Positions 8,369-18,900 of a stretch of DNA of 64,000 bases are shown piece after piece; position 1 is the first letter of the stretch, and each line of letters starts with the position of its first letter. Below the pieces are notes generated by a model. It was not told the DNA's origin, made no database searches, and saw only the letters and a program-made list of their open reading frames with translations. Location: contig NZ_CP146022.1 in NCBI RefSeq assembly GCF_036967205.1, positions 7,998,001 through 8,062,000 on the forward strand, given 5' to 3'. This DNA comes from Streptomyces sp. Q6 (GTDB lineage: Bacteria; Actinomycetota; Actinomycetes; Streptomycetales; Streptomycetaceae). A program made the translations under genes and the position numbers.

Positions 8369-9535
8369 TCAGGCCCCCCACCCGGCCTGCTCGCCGCCGA
8401 CCCGCTCGGCCACGATCCGCTCCTGCCACCCGGACGCCGCGTACCCGGCGACCGGGTCCGGGTTCAGGCCCCGCTCCTCGCGCCACTCGGCGAGCAGCGG
8501 CCGCACGTCGGTGTTGTAGGCGTCCATCACCACGGCGTTCGCGGCCAGCACGTCGCCCGCGGCCTGCGCCGCGCTCAGCGCCTCGCGGTCCACCAGCAGC
8601 GCCTTGGCGGTGGCCTCCTGCACGTTCATCACGGAGCGGATGACCGCCGGGATCTTCGCCTCGATGTTGTGGCACTGGTCGAGCATGAACGCCACGTTCG
8701 TCTCCGGCTCGAAGCCGCCGTTCTTGGCGACCTCGTGCAGGATGCGGAAGAGCTGGAAGGGGTCGGCCGAGCCGACCATCAGGTCGTCGTCGGCGTAGAA
8801 GCGGGAGTTGAAGTCGAAGCCGCCGAGCTTCTTCTCACGCAGCAGCAGCGCCACGATGAACTCGATGTTGGTGCCCGGCGCGTGGTGTCCGGTGTCGACG
8901 ACGACCTGCGCCTTGTCACCGAGCTTCAGGCACTGGAGGTACGACGTGCCCCAGTCGGGGACGTCCGTCGAGTAGAAGGCGGGCTCGAAGAACTTGTACT
9001 CCAGGAGCAGCCGCTGGTCGTCGCCGAGGCGCTCGTAGACGGTGGCGAGGGACTCGGCGAGCCGGTCCTGGCGGGCCACGATGTCGTCCTGGCCGGGGTA
9101 GTTCGTCCCGTCGGCGAACCACAGCTTCAGGTCCTTGGAGCCCGTCGCGTCCATGATGTCGACGCATTCCAGAAGGTGCTCGACCGCCTTGCGGCGCACC
9201 GCCGGGTCCGGGTGGCAGACGCTGCCGAGCTTGAAGTCGTCGTCCTGGAAGGTGTTGGAGTTGATGGCTCCCAGTTCCAGGCCGCGCTCCTTCGCGTGCG
9301 CTCCGAGCGCCGCGTAGTCGTCGACCTTGTCCCACGGAATGTGCAGCGACACCTTCGGGGCGATGCCGGTGAACTCGTGCACCTTCGCCGCGTCGTCGAG
9401 CTTCTCCTGCGGGGTGCGGGGCACACCGGCCTGGGCGAACACCTTGAACCGGGTGCCGGAGTTGCCGTAGCCCCACGACGGCGTCTCGATCCGCTGGCTG
9501 GAGAGTGCGGCCTTCACGGCAGCGATGTCAGGCAT
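8369..9535 (-). CDS. rhaI: L-rhamnose isomerase (RhaI type)
   Basis: RhaI converts L-rhamnose to L-rhamnulose, the first step of the pathway. The 388-residue product is of the Actinobacteria/Pseudomonas RhaI type, a TIM barrel with two metal ions. Metal and substrate residues sit in EYKFFEPAFYSTDVPDWG, VVVDTGHH and GGFDFNSRFYADDD. I chose the ATG at 9535 because AGAGGTGG lies 2-7 bases before it. A GTG two codons upstream (9541) is possible. It is the first gene of the leftward rha operon and diverges from the transporter operon across a 314-bp regulatory gap. Confidence 0.93.
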   Translation of the reverse strand: MPDIAAVKAALSSQRIETPSWGYGNSGTRFKVFAQAGVPRTPQEKLDDAAKVHEFTGIAPKVSLHIPWDKVDDYAALGAHAKERGLELGAINSNTFQDDDFKLGSVCHPDPAVRRKAVEHLLECVDIMDATGSKDLKLWFADGTNYPGQDDIVARQDRLAESLATVYERLGDDQRLLLEYKFFEPAFYSTDVPDWGTSYLQCLKLGDKAQVVVDTGHHAPGTNIEFIVALLLREKKLGGFDFNSRFYADDDLMVGSADPFQLFRILHEVAKNGGFEPETNVAFMLDQCHNIEAKIPAVIRSVMNVQEATAKALLVDREALSAAQAAGDVLAANAVVMDAYNTDVRPLLAEWREERGLNPDPVAGYAASGWQERIVAERVGGEQAGWGA

Positions 9536-9571
9536 GTCCACCTCTGGGTGCGGGTCTGGGCACGAATCGAG

Positions 9572-9583
9572 TGAATCGATTCA
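9572..9583. promoter_or_regulatory. LacI-type operator, perfect palindrome TGAATCGATTCA
   Basis: TGAATCGATTCA is a perfect 12-bp palindrome 36 bp upstream of the rhaI start. The T-GAA...TTC-A form with a central CG is the usual shape of LacI-family operators, and two LacI-type regulators are encoded in the locus. Its position suggests repression of the rhaI operon. Confidence 0.75.
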
Positions 9584-9738
9584 TTCGGAGGGGAAGTTAG
9601 CCCCGCTCGCCGAGGCCGTCAAGGGGTCGCGCACAAGGTCAACCGTGTTACTCAATCGTGTTGTACGTCGAAGGATCGGGATGGACTCGACCTCTTGACC
9701 TGTCCGGACGGACGGAGCTAGCTTCCGGGCAACTTCAC

Positions 9739-9750
9739 TGAAACATTTCA
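9739..9750. promoter_or_regulatory. LacI-type operator candidate TGAAACATTTCA
   Basis: TGAAACATTTCA has perfect TGAAA/TTTCA arms around a CA centre. It lies 99 bp before the transporter ATPase start and resembles the sites at 9572 and 19247. It probably governs the rightward importer operon. Confidence 0.6.
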
Positions 9751-9849
9751 CGCCGCAGGGAAAGCCCCGAGCGGCCCCGGTGCCCACAGCCGCCGCTCGT
9801 GCCTCCCGCACGACCCCGCCCGCCGTCAGCACACCCATGGAGACATGCC

Positions 9850-11376
9850 ATGACGCATCCTGAACCGGAGACGACTCCGGTGCTCGCGCTGGAGGGGGTG
9901 AGCAAGTCCTTCGGCGCCGTGCGCGCCCTGCGCGGCGTCTCGCTGCGCCTGTACGCGGGCGAGGCGCACGCCCTGGCCGGTGAGAACGGTGCGGGGAAGT
10001 CGACGCTCATCAAGGCCCTCGCCGGCGTGCACCGGCCCGACACCGGGACGGTGCTGCTCGACGGCGCGCCCGTGGAGTTCCACGGCCCCGCCGACGCCCG
10101 GGACGCCGGCGTCGCCGTCATCTACCAGGAGCCGACGCTCTTCCCCGACCTGTCGATCGCCGAGAACATCTTCATGGGGCGCCAGCCGCGCCGCTCCCTC
10201 GGCCGCGTCGACCACCGCGCCGTCAAGGACGCCACCGCCGCCCTCTTCCAGCGCCTCGGCGTCGACCTCGACCCCGACCAGCCCGCCCGCGGCCTGTCCA
10301 TCGCCGACCAGCAGCTCGTCGAGATCGCCAAGGCCCTCTCGTTCGACGCCCGCGTCCTGATCATGGACGAGCCGACCGCCGCGCTGACCGGCAGCGAAGT
10401 GGCCCGCCTGTTCGGCGTCGTGAAGGCACTGCGCGCGCAGGGTGCGGCCGTGCTGTTCATCTCGCACCGCCTGGAGGAGATCTTCGAGCTGTGCCAGCGC
10501 GTCACCACGCTGCGCGACGGCGCCTGGGTGGCGAGCGAACCCCTCGACGGGCTGACCGAGGACGACCTCGTACGCCGCATGGTCGGCCGCGACCTCGACG
10601 AGCTCTACCCCAAGCAGGACACCGAACTCGGCGAAGTGGCGCTGAGCGTGCGCCGGCTGACCCGCGAGGGCGTCTTCACCGACGTCTCCTTCGAGGTGCG
10701 CCGCGGCGAGATCGTCGGCCTCGCCGGACTCGTCGGCGCCGGACGCAGCGAGGTGGCCCGCGCCGTGTTCGGCGTCGACCGGTTCGACGGCGGCGAGGTC
10801 GAGGTGCTCGGTCGGCGGCTCGAACCCGGCGCGCCGAGCCTCGCCATGCACGCGGGCCTCGCGCTCGTCCCCGAGGACCGCCGCGCCCAGGGCCTGGTGA
10901 TGGACATGTCCATCGAGCGCAACATCGGCCTCACCGGATTCGCCGACACCAGCCGCGCCGGCCTGATGAACCGCCGGGCGGAGCGCAGCCGTTCGCTCGA
11001 CTGGGCCGTGAAGCTCCAGGTCAAGTACGCGCGGCTCGCCGATGTCGTCGGCACCCTGTCGGGCGGCAACCAGCAGAAGGTCGTCCTCGCCAAGTGGCTC
11101 GCCACCGGGCCGCAGGTCCTCATCGTCGACGAGCCGACGCGCGGCATCGACGTCGGCACCAAGGCCGAGGTGCACCGCCTGCTGTCGTCGCTGGCCGCCG
11201 AGGGCGTCGCCGTCCTGATGATCTCCTCCGACCTGCCGGAGATCCTCGGCATGGCCGACCGCGTCCTCGTCATGCACGAGGGCCGCCTGACCGCCGAACT
11301 CACCCGGACCGAGGCCACCGAGGAGACCGTGATGGCCGCCGCCACCGGACGGACGACCCAGGGGAGGGCGGCATGA
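9850..11376 (+). CDS. rhaT: L-rhamnose ABC importer, ATP-binding protein (two ABC domains)
   Basis: The 508-residue protein is a duplicated sugar ABC ATPase of the RbsA/XylG/RhaT type. The first domain has Walker [10 protein letters not shown] at 44-52 and [10 protein letters not shown] as Walker B. The second has a degenerate Walker A (GLVGAGRSE) and an intact LSGGNQQK signature with VDEPTRGID, as is normal for the family. The ATG at 9850 has GGAG 7 bases upstream. In-frame ATG codons further upstream lack a ribosome site. The name follows Rhizobium usage, where RhaT is this ATPase. It is not the unrelated E. coli RhaT permease. It overlaps the next gene as ATGA. Confidence 0.9.
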   Translation: MTHPEPETTPVLALEGVSKSFGAVRALRGVSLRLYAGEAHALAGENGAGKSTLIKALAGVHRPDTGTVLLDGAPVEFHGPADARDAGVAVIYQEPTLFPDLSIAENIFMGRQPRRSLGRVDHRAVKDATAALFQRLGVDLDPDQPARGLSIADQQLVEIAKALSFDARVLIMDEPTAALTGSEVARLFGVVKALRAQGAAVLFISHRLEEIFELCQRVTTLRDGAWVASEPLDGLTEDDLVRRMVGRDLDELYPKQDTELGEVALSVRRLTREGVFTDVSFEVRRGEIVGLAGLVGAGRSEVARAVFGVDRFDGGEVEVLGRRLEPGAPSLAMHAGLALVPEDRRAQGLVMDMSIERNIGLTGFADTSRAGLMNRRAERSRSLDWAVKLQVKYARLADVVGTLSGGNQQKVVLAKWLATGPQVLIVDEPTRGIDVGTKAEVHRLLSSLAAEGVAVLMISSDLPEILGMADRVLVMHEGRLTAELTRTEATEETVMAAATGRTTQGRAA

Positions 11377-12428
11377 CCGTCACCGCTCAGCCGGTGCGCG
11401 AGGACGCCGCACCCGAACCGGCCGCCGGACGGCGCCTGCTCGACAAGGTGTTCAAGGCCCGCGAACTCGCCGTCGCCGGCGTGCTCGTCCTGATGCTGCT
11501 CGCCACCCAGATCTCCAACACGGAGTTCCTGTCCGAGCAGGGCGTCAAGGACCTGCTCCTCAACGCCACGATCCTGGTCCTCGTCGCCACCGGCCAGGCC
11601 GTCGTCGTCATCACCCGCAACGTCGACCTCTCGGTCGGCTCGGTGCTCGGCATCTCCGCCTTCGCCGCGGGCAACTACCTCCAGGGCGGCGGCAGTTCAC
11701 TCGTCGCCGTGCTGTACGCCGTCGCCCTCGGCGCCCTCTTCGGCGCCCTGAACGGCGCGCTCGTCAGCCTCGGCAAGGTGCCCGCGCTCGTCGTCACTCT
11801 CGGCACCCTCTACGTGATCCGCGGCATCGACTCGATCTGGGTCGGCTCCGAGCAGATCGTCGCCTCCGACCTGCCGGACGGTTTCGTCGACTTCGGCCAC
11901 GACGGTCTGTGGATCGTGCCCTACCTGGCGCTGCTGGCCGTCGCCGTCCTGCTCTGCGTCGGCTTCTACCTGCGCAGCTACCGCAGCGGCCGCGACCTGT
12001 ACGCGCTCGGCTCCAGCCCGGAGGCCGCGACCCTCGCCGGTGTCCCCGTCCGCAAGCGCGTCATGACCGCCTACATCCTGTGCGGGGCGCTCGCCGGCCT
12101 GGCCGGCGCCCTGTACCTGGCGCGCTTCGGCAACGTCGACTCCGCCACCGGCAACGGCTACGAACTCACCGTCGTCAGCGCCGTCGTCGTCGGCGGCGTC
12201 GCCTTCACCGGTGGCTCCGGCACCGTCTACGGAGCCGCCCTCGGCGCGCTGCTGCTGACCTCCATCAACAGCGTCCTGCCCGCCATCGGCGTCAGCTCCG
12301 TGTGGGTCACCGCCATCAACGGAATCCTGCTGCTGCTCGCCATCGCCGTCGACCGGATCCTGGCGCTGCGCGTCGCCGCAGTGCTGCGCAAGCAGGCCGC
12401 ACAGATGAGGAGCGCCCGCCATGCCTGA
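11373..12428 (+). CDS. rhaP: L-rhamnose ABC importer, permease 1
   Basis: This is a 351-residue integral membrane protein of the BPD_transp_2 (RbsC-like) family with about 8-10 hydrophobic segments between residues 30 and 335. The signature [13 protein letters not shown] near residue 80 and [17 protein letters not shown] near 270 are the conserved permease motifs of carbohydrate ABC importers. Its start overlaps the ATPase stop by 4 bp and its end overlaps the next permease by 8 bp, so translation is coupled. Together with the second permease it would form the membrane channel for L-rhamnose. Confidence 0.88.
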   Translation: MTVTAQPVREDAAPEPAAGRRLLDKVFKARELAVAGVLVLMLLATQISNTEFLSEQGVKDLLLNATILVLVATGQAVVVITRNVDLSVGSVLGISAFAAGNYLQGGGSSLVAVLYAVALGALFGALNGALVSLGKVPALVVTLGTLYVIRGIDSIWVGSEQIVASDLPDGFVDFGHDGLWIVPYLALLAVAVLLCVGFYLRSYRSGRDLYALGSSPEAATLAGVPVRKRVMTAYILCGALAGLAGALYLARFGNVDSATGNGYELTVVSAVVVGGVAFTGGSGTVYGAALGALLLTSINSVLPAIGVSSVWVTAINGILLLLAIAVDRILALRVAAVLRKQAAQMRSARHA

Positions 12429-13440
12429 GAACCTCAAGGCCGATTCCCTGAGGAGCGTGGTGCGCTGGGACACCGCCGTCGGCGCCCTGCTGATCGTGCT
12501 GCTGCTCTGCTCGTTCTCGTTCGTCGACAACTTCGGCAACGCGCTGAACGTGTCCTTCCTCATCGGCAACACCCTGCCGATCGCGCTCATCGCCCTGCCG
12601 ATGACGATGCTCGTCGTCTCCGGTGAGGTCGACCTGTCGGTCGGCTCGACGGCCGGACTGTCCGGCGCCGTCATGGGCGCGCTGTGGAACGAGGGCATGG
12701 CCATCGAGACGATCATCCCGGTCTGCCTCGTGCTCGGCCTCGTCTGCGGACTGGTCAACGGACTGCTCGTGACCCGTCTCGGCCTGCCCTCCCTCGCCGT
12801 CACCATCGGCACCATGGCCGCCTACCGCGGCATCGCGCAGATCGTCCTCGGCTCCGACTCGGTCACCGACTTCCCCTCCTCGTACCTGGACTTCGGCGCC
12901 GGCCACATCGGCGACACGTTCGTCCCGTACGCCTTCCTGCCCTTCCTCGTCCTCCTCGGGATCGCGGTCGTCGTGCTGCACGCCACCCGCGTGGGCCGCT
13001 CGCTGTTCGCGATCGGCGCGAGCGAGGAAGCCGCCCGCTTCTCCGGTGTCCGCGTCAAGCGGCTCAAGCTGTCGATGTTCGTGACGACCGGCCTGCTCGC
13101 CGCGCTCACCGGCGTCTTCTGGGCCCTGCACTACGCCAGCGCCCGCTACGACAACGCCACCGGCCTCGAACTGTCGGTCATCGCGGCCGTCCTGCTCGGC
13201 GGCATCGACTTCGACGGCGGCAAGGGCACCCTCGGCGGCGCGATCGCGGGTGTGTTCCTGCTCGGCACGCTCCAGAACGTGATGAGCCTGCTCAACGTCT
13301 CCGCCCAGTCCCAGATCGTCGTCACCGGCGTCCTCCTCGTGATCTCCGTGCTCGCGCCGCGCGTCGGCCGCCGGATCGCCCAGGCCAGGGCCCGCAGGAA
13401 GACCGCCGCCGCACCTCCACCGGTACCGGCCGCGCCCTGA
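12421..13440 (+). CDS. rhaQ: L-rhamnose ABC importer, permease 2
   Basis: This second RbsC-like permease has 339 residues. It shares the motif SGEVDLSVGST near residue 65 and LLGGIDFDGGKGTLGGA near 260, with about 8-10 membrane segments. The C-terminus ends in a basic, proline/alanine-rich cytosolic tail. The paired permeases of different sequence are characteristic of rhamnose-type importers, whereas ribose importers use a homodimer. The ATG at 12421 lies inside the end of the previous gene, with an 8-bp overlap. Confidence 0.88.
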   Translation: MPENLKADSLRSVVRWDTAVGALLIVLLLCSFSFVDNFGNALNVSFLIGNTLPIALIALPMTMLVVSGEVDLSVGSTAGLSGAVMGALWNEGMAIETIIPVCLVLGLVCGLVNGLLVTRLGLPSLAVTIGTMAAYRGIAQIVLGSDSVTDFPSSYLDFGAGHIGDTFVPYAFLPFLVLLGIAVVVLHATRVGRSLFAIGASEEAARFSGVRVKRLKLSMFVTTGLLAALTGVFWALHYASARYDNATGLELSVIAAVLLGGIDFDGGKGTLGGAIAGVFLLGTLQNVMSLLNVSAQSQIVVTGVLLVISVLAPRVGRRIAQARARRKTAAAPPPVPAAP

Positions 13441-13486
13441 ACTCCGTTCCCGTGTCTCCCCTCCCTTCGACCCGTGAGGAACCGCC

Positions 13487-14572
13487 ATGTCCGCAACCGC
13501 CCGAACCCGCCGCCTCTCCACCGCGCTCGCCGTCACCACCGCCCTCGTCCTCGGCGCCACCGCCTGCAGCGGCACGACGAAGGACGACGCGAACAAGGAG
13601 GACGCGAAGTCCGCGGCCGCCGGCAAGGCCGACCCGAACGCCGCCACCAAGAAGGGCCTCACGGTCGCCTTCCTGCCCAAGCAGGTCAACAACCCGTACT
13701 TCACCACCTCCGACAACGGCGGCAAGAAGGCGCTCGCGGAGCTCGGTTCGACGTACAAGGAGGTCGGGACGTCCAGCGGCACCGACACCTCCGGCCAGGT
13801 CTCCTACGTCAACACCCTCACCCAGCAGCAGGTCGACGGCATCGCCGTCTCCGCGCAGGACCCGGGCGCCCTGTGCACCGCCCTGAAGCAGGCGATGAAG
13901 AACGGCGTCAGCGTCGTCACGTACGACTCCGACACCAAGGCCGACTGCCGCAACGTCTTCGTCTCGCAGGCCAGCGCCGAGGACCTCGGCCGCACCCAGG
14001 TCCAGCAGATCGCGCGGCAGATCGGCGGCAAGGGCGAGATCGCGATCCTCTCGGCGGCCCAGACGGCCACCAACCAGAACACGTGGATCGACTACATGAA
14101 GGACGAGCTGAAGAAGCCCGCGTACAAGGACATCAAGCTCGTCACGACCGCCTACGGGGACGACGACGCCCAGAAGTCGTTCCAGCAGACCCAGGGCCTC
14201 CTCCAGGAGCACCCGAAGCTGAAGGGGATCATCTCCCCGACCACCGTCGGCATCAAGGCCGCCGCCCAGTACCTGTCGGGCTCCAAGTACAAGGGCAAGG
14301 TCAAGCTGACCGGCCTCGGCACCCCCAACGACATGCGCGCCTACGTCAAGAACGGCACCGTCGAGGCGTTCGAGCTGTGGGACCCGGCGAAGCTCGGCGC
14401 GCTCGCCGCGCACACCGCCGTCGCGCTGGAGTCCGGGCAGATCTCCGGCAAGGAGGGCGAGACCTTCAAGGCCGGTGACCTCGGCGAGTTCACCGTCGGG
14501 AAGGACGGCGTCGTCTCCCTCGGCAAGCCGACCGTCTTCGACAAGAAGAACATCGACCAGTTCACGTTCTGA
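13487..14572 (+). CDS. rhaS: Rhamnose-binding lipoprotein of the ABC importer
   Basis: The 361-residue protein is a periplasmic-binding protein of the Peripla_BP_4 fold, here anchored to the outer face of the membrane. Residues 1-27 form a lipoprotein signal ending in LGATACSG, and C27 would be lipidated. A lysine/aspartate/alanine-rich linker follows, then the sugar-binding domain starting at GLTVAFLPKQVNNPYF. The GAGGAA ribosome site sits 6 bases before the ATG at 13487. The gene follows the permeases and precedes rhaM. Name as in Rhizobium; it is not the E. coli AraC-type RhaS. Confidence 0.9.
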   Translation: MSATARTRRLSTALAVTTALVLGATACSGTTKDDANKEDAKSAAAGKADPNAATKKGLTVAFLPKQVNNPYFTTSDNGGKKALAELGSTYKEVGTSSGTDTSGQVSYVNTLTQQQVDGIAVSAQDPGALCTALKQAMKNGVSVVTYDSDTKADCRNVFVSQASAEDLGRTQVQQIARQIGGKGEIAILSAAQTATNQNTWIDYMKDELKKPAYKDIKLVTTAYGDDDAQKSFQQTQGLLQEHPKLKGIISPTTVGIKAAAQYLSGSKYKGKVKLTGLGTPNDMRAYVKNGTVEAFELWDPAKLGALAAHTAVALESGQISGKEGETFKAGDLGEFTVGKDGVVSLGKPTVFDKKNIDQFTF

Positions 14573-14588
14573 GCGAGGGACCACCCAT

Positions 14589-14909
14589 ATGCAGCGCGTC
14601 TGTTTTCTGCTCAAGGTCAAGGCCGACCGGATCGACGAGTACCGCGCCCGCCACGCGGACGTGTGGCAGGAGATGCGGGAGGCCCTGACCGCCACCGGCT
14701 GGCACAACTACTCCCTCTTCCTCAGGGACGACGGACTGCTCGTCGGCTATCTGGAGACGGAGGACTTCCACGCGGCCCGCGCCGCCATGGACGCCACGGA
14801 GGTGAACGCCCGCTGGCAGGCCGAGATGGGCGCCTTCTTCGAGGAGCTGGACGGACAGGCCCCGGACGCCGCGATGCGGCCGCTCACCGAGGTCTTCCAC
14901 CTTGCCTGA
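14589..14909 (+). CDS. rhaM: L-rhamnose mutarotase
   Basis: RhaM interconverts the alpha and beta anomers of L-rhamnose, which speeds isomerization. The 106-residue product matches the family length. QRVCFLLKVKADRIDEYRARHADVWQ is the typical N-terminus, with the catalytic His near residue 22, and GWHNYSLFLRDD with its Tyr follows. The ATG at 14589 is chosen because upstream in-frame codons overlap the binding-protein gene. It overlaps the following regulator gene by 8 bp, placing that regulator in the same operon. Confidence 0.92.
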   Translation: MQRVCFLLKVKADRIDEYRARHADVWQEMREALTATGWHNYSLFLRDDGLLVGYLETEDFHAARAAMDATEVNARWQAEMGAFFEELDGQAPDAAMRPLTEVFHLA

Positions 14910-15927
14910 ACGCTCGACGGTCGGCATCAAGGACGTGGCCCACGAGGCGGGAGTCTCCGTGGGCACCGTCTCCAACGTCCTCAACCAGCCGCACCGCGTC
15001 TCCGAACCCACCCGCCGCCACGTCCAGCAGGTCATCGCCCGGCTCGGCTACGTCCGCAGCGAGTACGCGCGTCAGCTGCGGGCCGGACACAGCCGCATCG
15101 TGGCGCTGCTCGTCCTCGACATGGGGAACCCGTTCTTCGTGGACGTCGCGCGCGGCGCCGAACGCGCCGCGCGCGACGCGGGCCTCGGCGTCATGGTCTG
15201 CAACAGCGCCCAGAACCCGTCGGAGGAGGCCGAGTACCTCTCGCTCTTCGCCGAACAGCGGGTGCGCGGCGCCCTGATCACCCCCGCCGACCCGAGCGGC
15301 GCGACCCTGCGCGACTTCCGGCGGCACGGCATCCCGTACGTCGTCGTGGACCGGGTCGCCGGTGACGAACCGGGCTGCTCGGTCGCCGTCGACGACGTGT
15401 CGGGCGGCGCCCTGGCCCTCCGCCACCTCGTCGGCGGCGGCCACCGCAAGCTCGCCTTCGTCAGCGGCCCGCCGCACCTCAAACAGGTCCAGGACCGCAG
15501 GGAGGGCGCCCTCAAGGCACTCGCCGAGGCGGGCCTGCCCGAGACCCTCCTGTGCGAACTGCCCACCGCCCGCCTCGACGTGGCCGCGGGCCGCGACGCG
15601 GGCGCCCGCCTCCTCGGCCTCGCCGACCGCCCCACCGCCGTCTTCTGCGCCAACGACCTGCTGGCCCTCGGCGTCCTCCAGGCGCTGTACGCGGCCGGGG
15701 TGCGGGTCCCCGACGACATCTCGATCGTCGGCTACGACGACATCGAGTTCGCGGCGGCGGCCACCGTCCCGCTCACCTCGGTCCGCCGGCCCGCCCTCAC
15801 CCTCGGCATGATCGCGGCGGAACTGCTGCTCCAGGAGACGGGCGAGCGGGCCTCCGCGCACCGGCACCAACATGTGCTGATGCGACCGGAGTTGGTGGTA
15901 CGGGGGTCGAGCCGGGCGCTTCGGTGA
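14902..15927 (+). CDS. LacI-family transcriptional regulator (copy 1)
   Basis: The 341-residue protein has an N-terminal LacI helix-turn-helix (GIKDVAHEAGVSVGTVSNVL), a hinge helix (ARQLRAG) and a periplasmic-binding-like effector domain from about residue 60. The TTG at 14902 is the only start that gives the normal LacI length. It lies inside the end of rhaM, so translation is coupled. Being the last gene of the importer operon, it probably represses the rha promoters in the absence of rhamnose or rhamnulose. It is closely similar in DNA and protein to the regulator at 19.6 kb. Confidence 0.9.
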   Translation: MPERSTVGIKDVAHEAGVSVGTVSNVLNQPHRVSEPTRRHVQQVIARLGYVRSEYARQLRAGHSRIVALLVLDMGNPFFVDVARGAERAARDAGLGVMVCNSAQNPSEEAEYLSLFAEQRVRGALITPADPSGATLRDFRRHGIPYVVVDRVAGDEPGCSVAVDDVSGGALALRHLVGGGHRKLAFVSGPPHLKQVQDRREGALKALAEAGLPETLLCELPTARLDVAAGRDAGARLLGLADRPTAVFCANDLLALGVLQALYAAGVRVPDDISIVGYDDIEFAAAATVPLTSVRRPALTLGMIAAELLLQETGERASAHRHQHVLMRPELVVRGSSRALR

Positions 15928-15961
15928 GCGGGCGGGGAGCCGCCCCGTCCGCTCACCGAAG
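15919..15961. terminator. Bidirectional terminator between LacI gene and rhamnosidase
   Basis: Arms of 19 bases (15919-15937 and 15943-15961) pair with one mismatch around a 5-nt loop. The left arm overlaps the end of the LacI gene including its stop, and the right arm lies 20 bp from the stop of the convergent rhamnosidase gene. There is no T-tract, as is usual for high-GC actinomycete terminators. Confidence 0.75.
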
Positions 15962-15980
15962 GCCGATACGCGGCGCGGGG

Positions 15981-18900
15981 TCAGCGCACCGTGCTCGTCA
16001 GTCGGTACCGGCCCGCCGGCAGCGAGAACGTCGCCGTGCCGTCCGCGAACCCGCGCGCTCGGACGCCGGCCACCTTCGCCAGTGGTGTGCGTCCCTCGCG
16101 GACCGCCGACGCCGACACCGCGGGCAGGCTCAGCGTCGCCTCGGTGTTGGCCGGGACGACCGCCTCATACGTGAGCGTGCCGTCCTTGGCCAGGGACCAC
16201 TCGCTGGTGATCTCGCCGTAGGGGGACAGGTGGCGGGCCGACACCCGTGTGATGCGGCCGGTCGGGTCGAGGTGCGGCTGGAGGCGGAAGCGCCGGAAGC
16301 CGGGGTGCTCCGGGTCCCGTGCGATACCCGCCATGTACGCGTACATCCACTCCATGATCGCGCCGTACGAGTAGTGGTTGAAGGAGTTCATCTCGACGGG
16401 GCCGAACCCGTCCTCCTGGGAGTACGAGTTCCAGCGCTCCCACACCGTCGTCGCGCCGTTCTTCACCGAGTACAGCCAGGAGGGCATGGCGTCCTGGTGC
16501 AGCAGCTCGTACGCGAGATCGGCGCGGCCCTCGTCGGTCAGGACCGGCGCGAGGACGTTCACTCCGAGGAAGCCGACGGAGAGGGTGTTCCGCGCGTACC
16601 GCACCCGGGCACTGTCCGGATGAGCCGCCTTGTACGCGGCGTCGTTGCCGATGTTGTCCGCCAACAGCCCCACCAGGGAGCGGCGTTGGGCCTCGGTGTC
16701 GTAGAAGCCGAGCTTGAGGACCCACAGCAGTGCGGACTGGCTGTCGTCCTCGGGGTCACCGCCCATGAGCGGCTTGCCGCCCTTGCTCGACAGCACGGTG
16801 ATCCGGTCACCGTCCGTCCTGATGTACGTGGCCAGGAACGCGCGCCGGATGCGGGCCAGGAGGTCGTCGTACGCCGTGGCCTCGGCGGTGCGTCCGGTGG
16901 CCCGCGCCATCTGCGCCATCAGAAGCACGCTGTAGGCGTAGTAGACGTCGCTCATCAGCTGGGTGCCGGTGTTCTGGAACGCCAGCCAGTCGGCGAAGAT
17001 CGCGCCCTGGCCCGCGTAGGTGTCGCCGCCCTTGCGCCGGATCCAGTCGATGTAGCGGACCATCGCCTCCCAGCTGCGGTCGATGATCGTGGCGTCGCCG
17101 CTCATCTGCCACACCGTCCACGGCACGATGACGCCGCAGTCCGCCCAACCGCTGCACGGCGCGGCCGCGTTGTACCGGTTGCCCGGCGCCACCGCGGTGA
17201 ACTGGGCGCCGTCGACCCCGTACGTCTTCTGCGACTCGATGAGGATGTCCTCGAAGTGGCTGAGGAACGCGACCGCGTCGGTGTTGTACAGGCCGGTGTT
17301 CGAGAAGACCTGGGTGTCGCCGGTCCAGCCGAGCCGCTCGTCGCGCTGCGGGCAGTCGGTCGGTACCCACAGGTAGTTGCCGCGCTGGCCCCAACGGACG
17401 TTGCTGATCAGCTGGTTGACGGCGTCGTCGTCCGTGGTGACGTCGCCGATCTCGCGGATCGCGGACGTGCCGACCTTGCCGGTGAGGTCCGAGACGGTGA
17501 CCTCGGCGCCGGGCGTCGTCACCTCCACCGAGACGTAGCGGAAGCCGTAGAAGGTGAGCGAGTCCTGGTGGGTCTCGCCGGCCTTCGCGCCCTTGAGGAC
17601 GTACGTGCTCGTCGCCTTCGCCGAGCGGAGGTTGGCGCGGTAGAGGGAGCCGACCGGGCCGTCGGCGCCCTCGCTGTCGTCGTTGAGCATCTCGGCGCAT
17701 CTGACGACGACCTCGGCGCCGGACGGACCGCGCAGGGTGTAGCGGGGGACACCGACCATGTTCTGGCCGAGGTCGAAGACGGCCGTGTCACCGGGGCGCA
17801 GGGTGACCGGGCCGGGCCTGCCGGTGGTCGTGCGGTCCGGGTCGGGGACGATCTCGCCCTTGCCGTTGGCGCTCGACGACGCGCCGGTCACCGTGTCGTA
17901 GACGGTGAGCGACCGGGGGTGGCGGTCCCACTTCGGGATCAGGCGTGCCGTCTCGCCGGGGTACGCGGTGAGCTTCGCGCCGGGGAACCTGGCCGCGTAG
18001 CCGACCTGTTCGACGTCGGCCCAGCCCGCGGTGTCGAAGCCGGCGGACGTCCAGCCGTCGAGTTCCTTCCGCGCGTCGTACGTCTGCCCGTCGTAGATGT
18101 CGTCCGCGCGGTAGGGGCCGGTGTCGGTGGCCTTCCAGCCGGCGTCCGGGCGGGTCACGACCGACTGTGTGCTGCCGTCGGCGTACCGGACGAGGAGCTT
18201 GGCCTTCAGCGCGAGCGCGTTCCCGTCCTTGGACCAGTACGTGCTGCCCTCGGAGACGCGGGCGTTGTACCAGCCGTTGCCGAGGACCGCCGCGAGCGTC
18301 ACGGAGCGGCCTCCGCGCGCCACCGCGTCCGTGACGTCGTACGTCAGGTAGTTCACCGTGGTGTCGTAGTTCGTCCAGCCCGGCGTGAGGAGCTCCGTCG
18401 CCCGGCCGCCGTCCTGCGGCGCGGTGACGCGCTCGCCGTTGACGTACGCCTCGTACACCCCGAGGGCCGTGATGTACAGGCGGGCCTCGGCGATCCCGCC
18501 CTCGCCGAGCGGTGTCTCGCTGCGGAGCAGGGGCGCGCCCGCCGAGTCGGGGGCCTTGCCCTTCATGCCGAGCCACTGGGCGCCGTCCCAGTCGGCGACG
18601 CCGTCCGTGCTCATGAGGCTCGTCTCGAACCAGGCGGCCGATGCCGTGCCCAGGCCGCGGCCCGTGGCGTCCCAGGCCGTCACGTCCCAGAAGTACCGGG
18701 TGGACGGCTTGAGTCGGGGCCCGTCGTACCGCACGGCGACCGAGTCGGAGCCCTGCACCGTGCCGCTGTCCCACACGTCGGGCCGGCCCGCGGTCAGCCG
18801 CTGGGGGGAGGTCGCGACGCGGAGGCGGTACGCGCCCTGCGCGAGGCCGCGCGCCGTCGAACCGAGCCGCCAGCCGAAGCGGGGGCGGGCCGCGTCGGTG

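Larger units (their letters stand above)
9536..9849. promoter_or_regulatory. Divergent rha promoter region
   Basis: This 314-bp gap separates the rhamnose catabolic operon (leftward) from the importer operon (rightward), and I see no gene in it. It holds two palindromic sites that match sites near the rhamnosidase gene, one 36 bp from rhaI and one about 100 bp from the transporter start. Both operons are therefore probably controlled by the same LacI-type repressor. Confidence 0.7.
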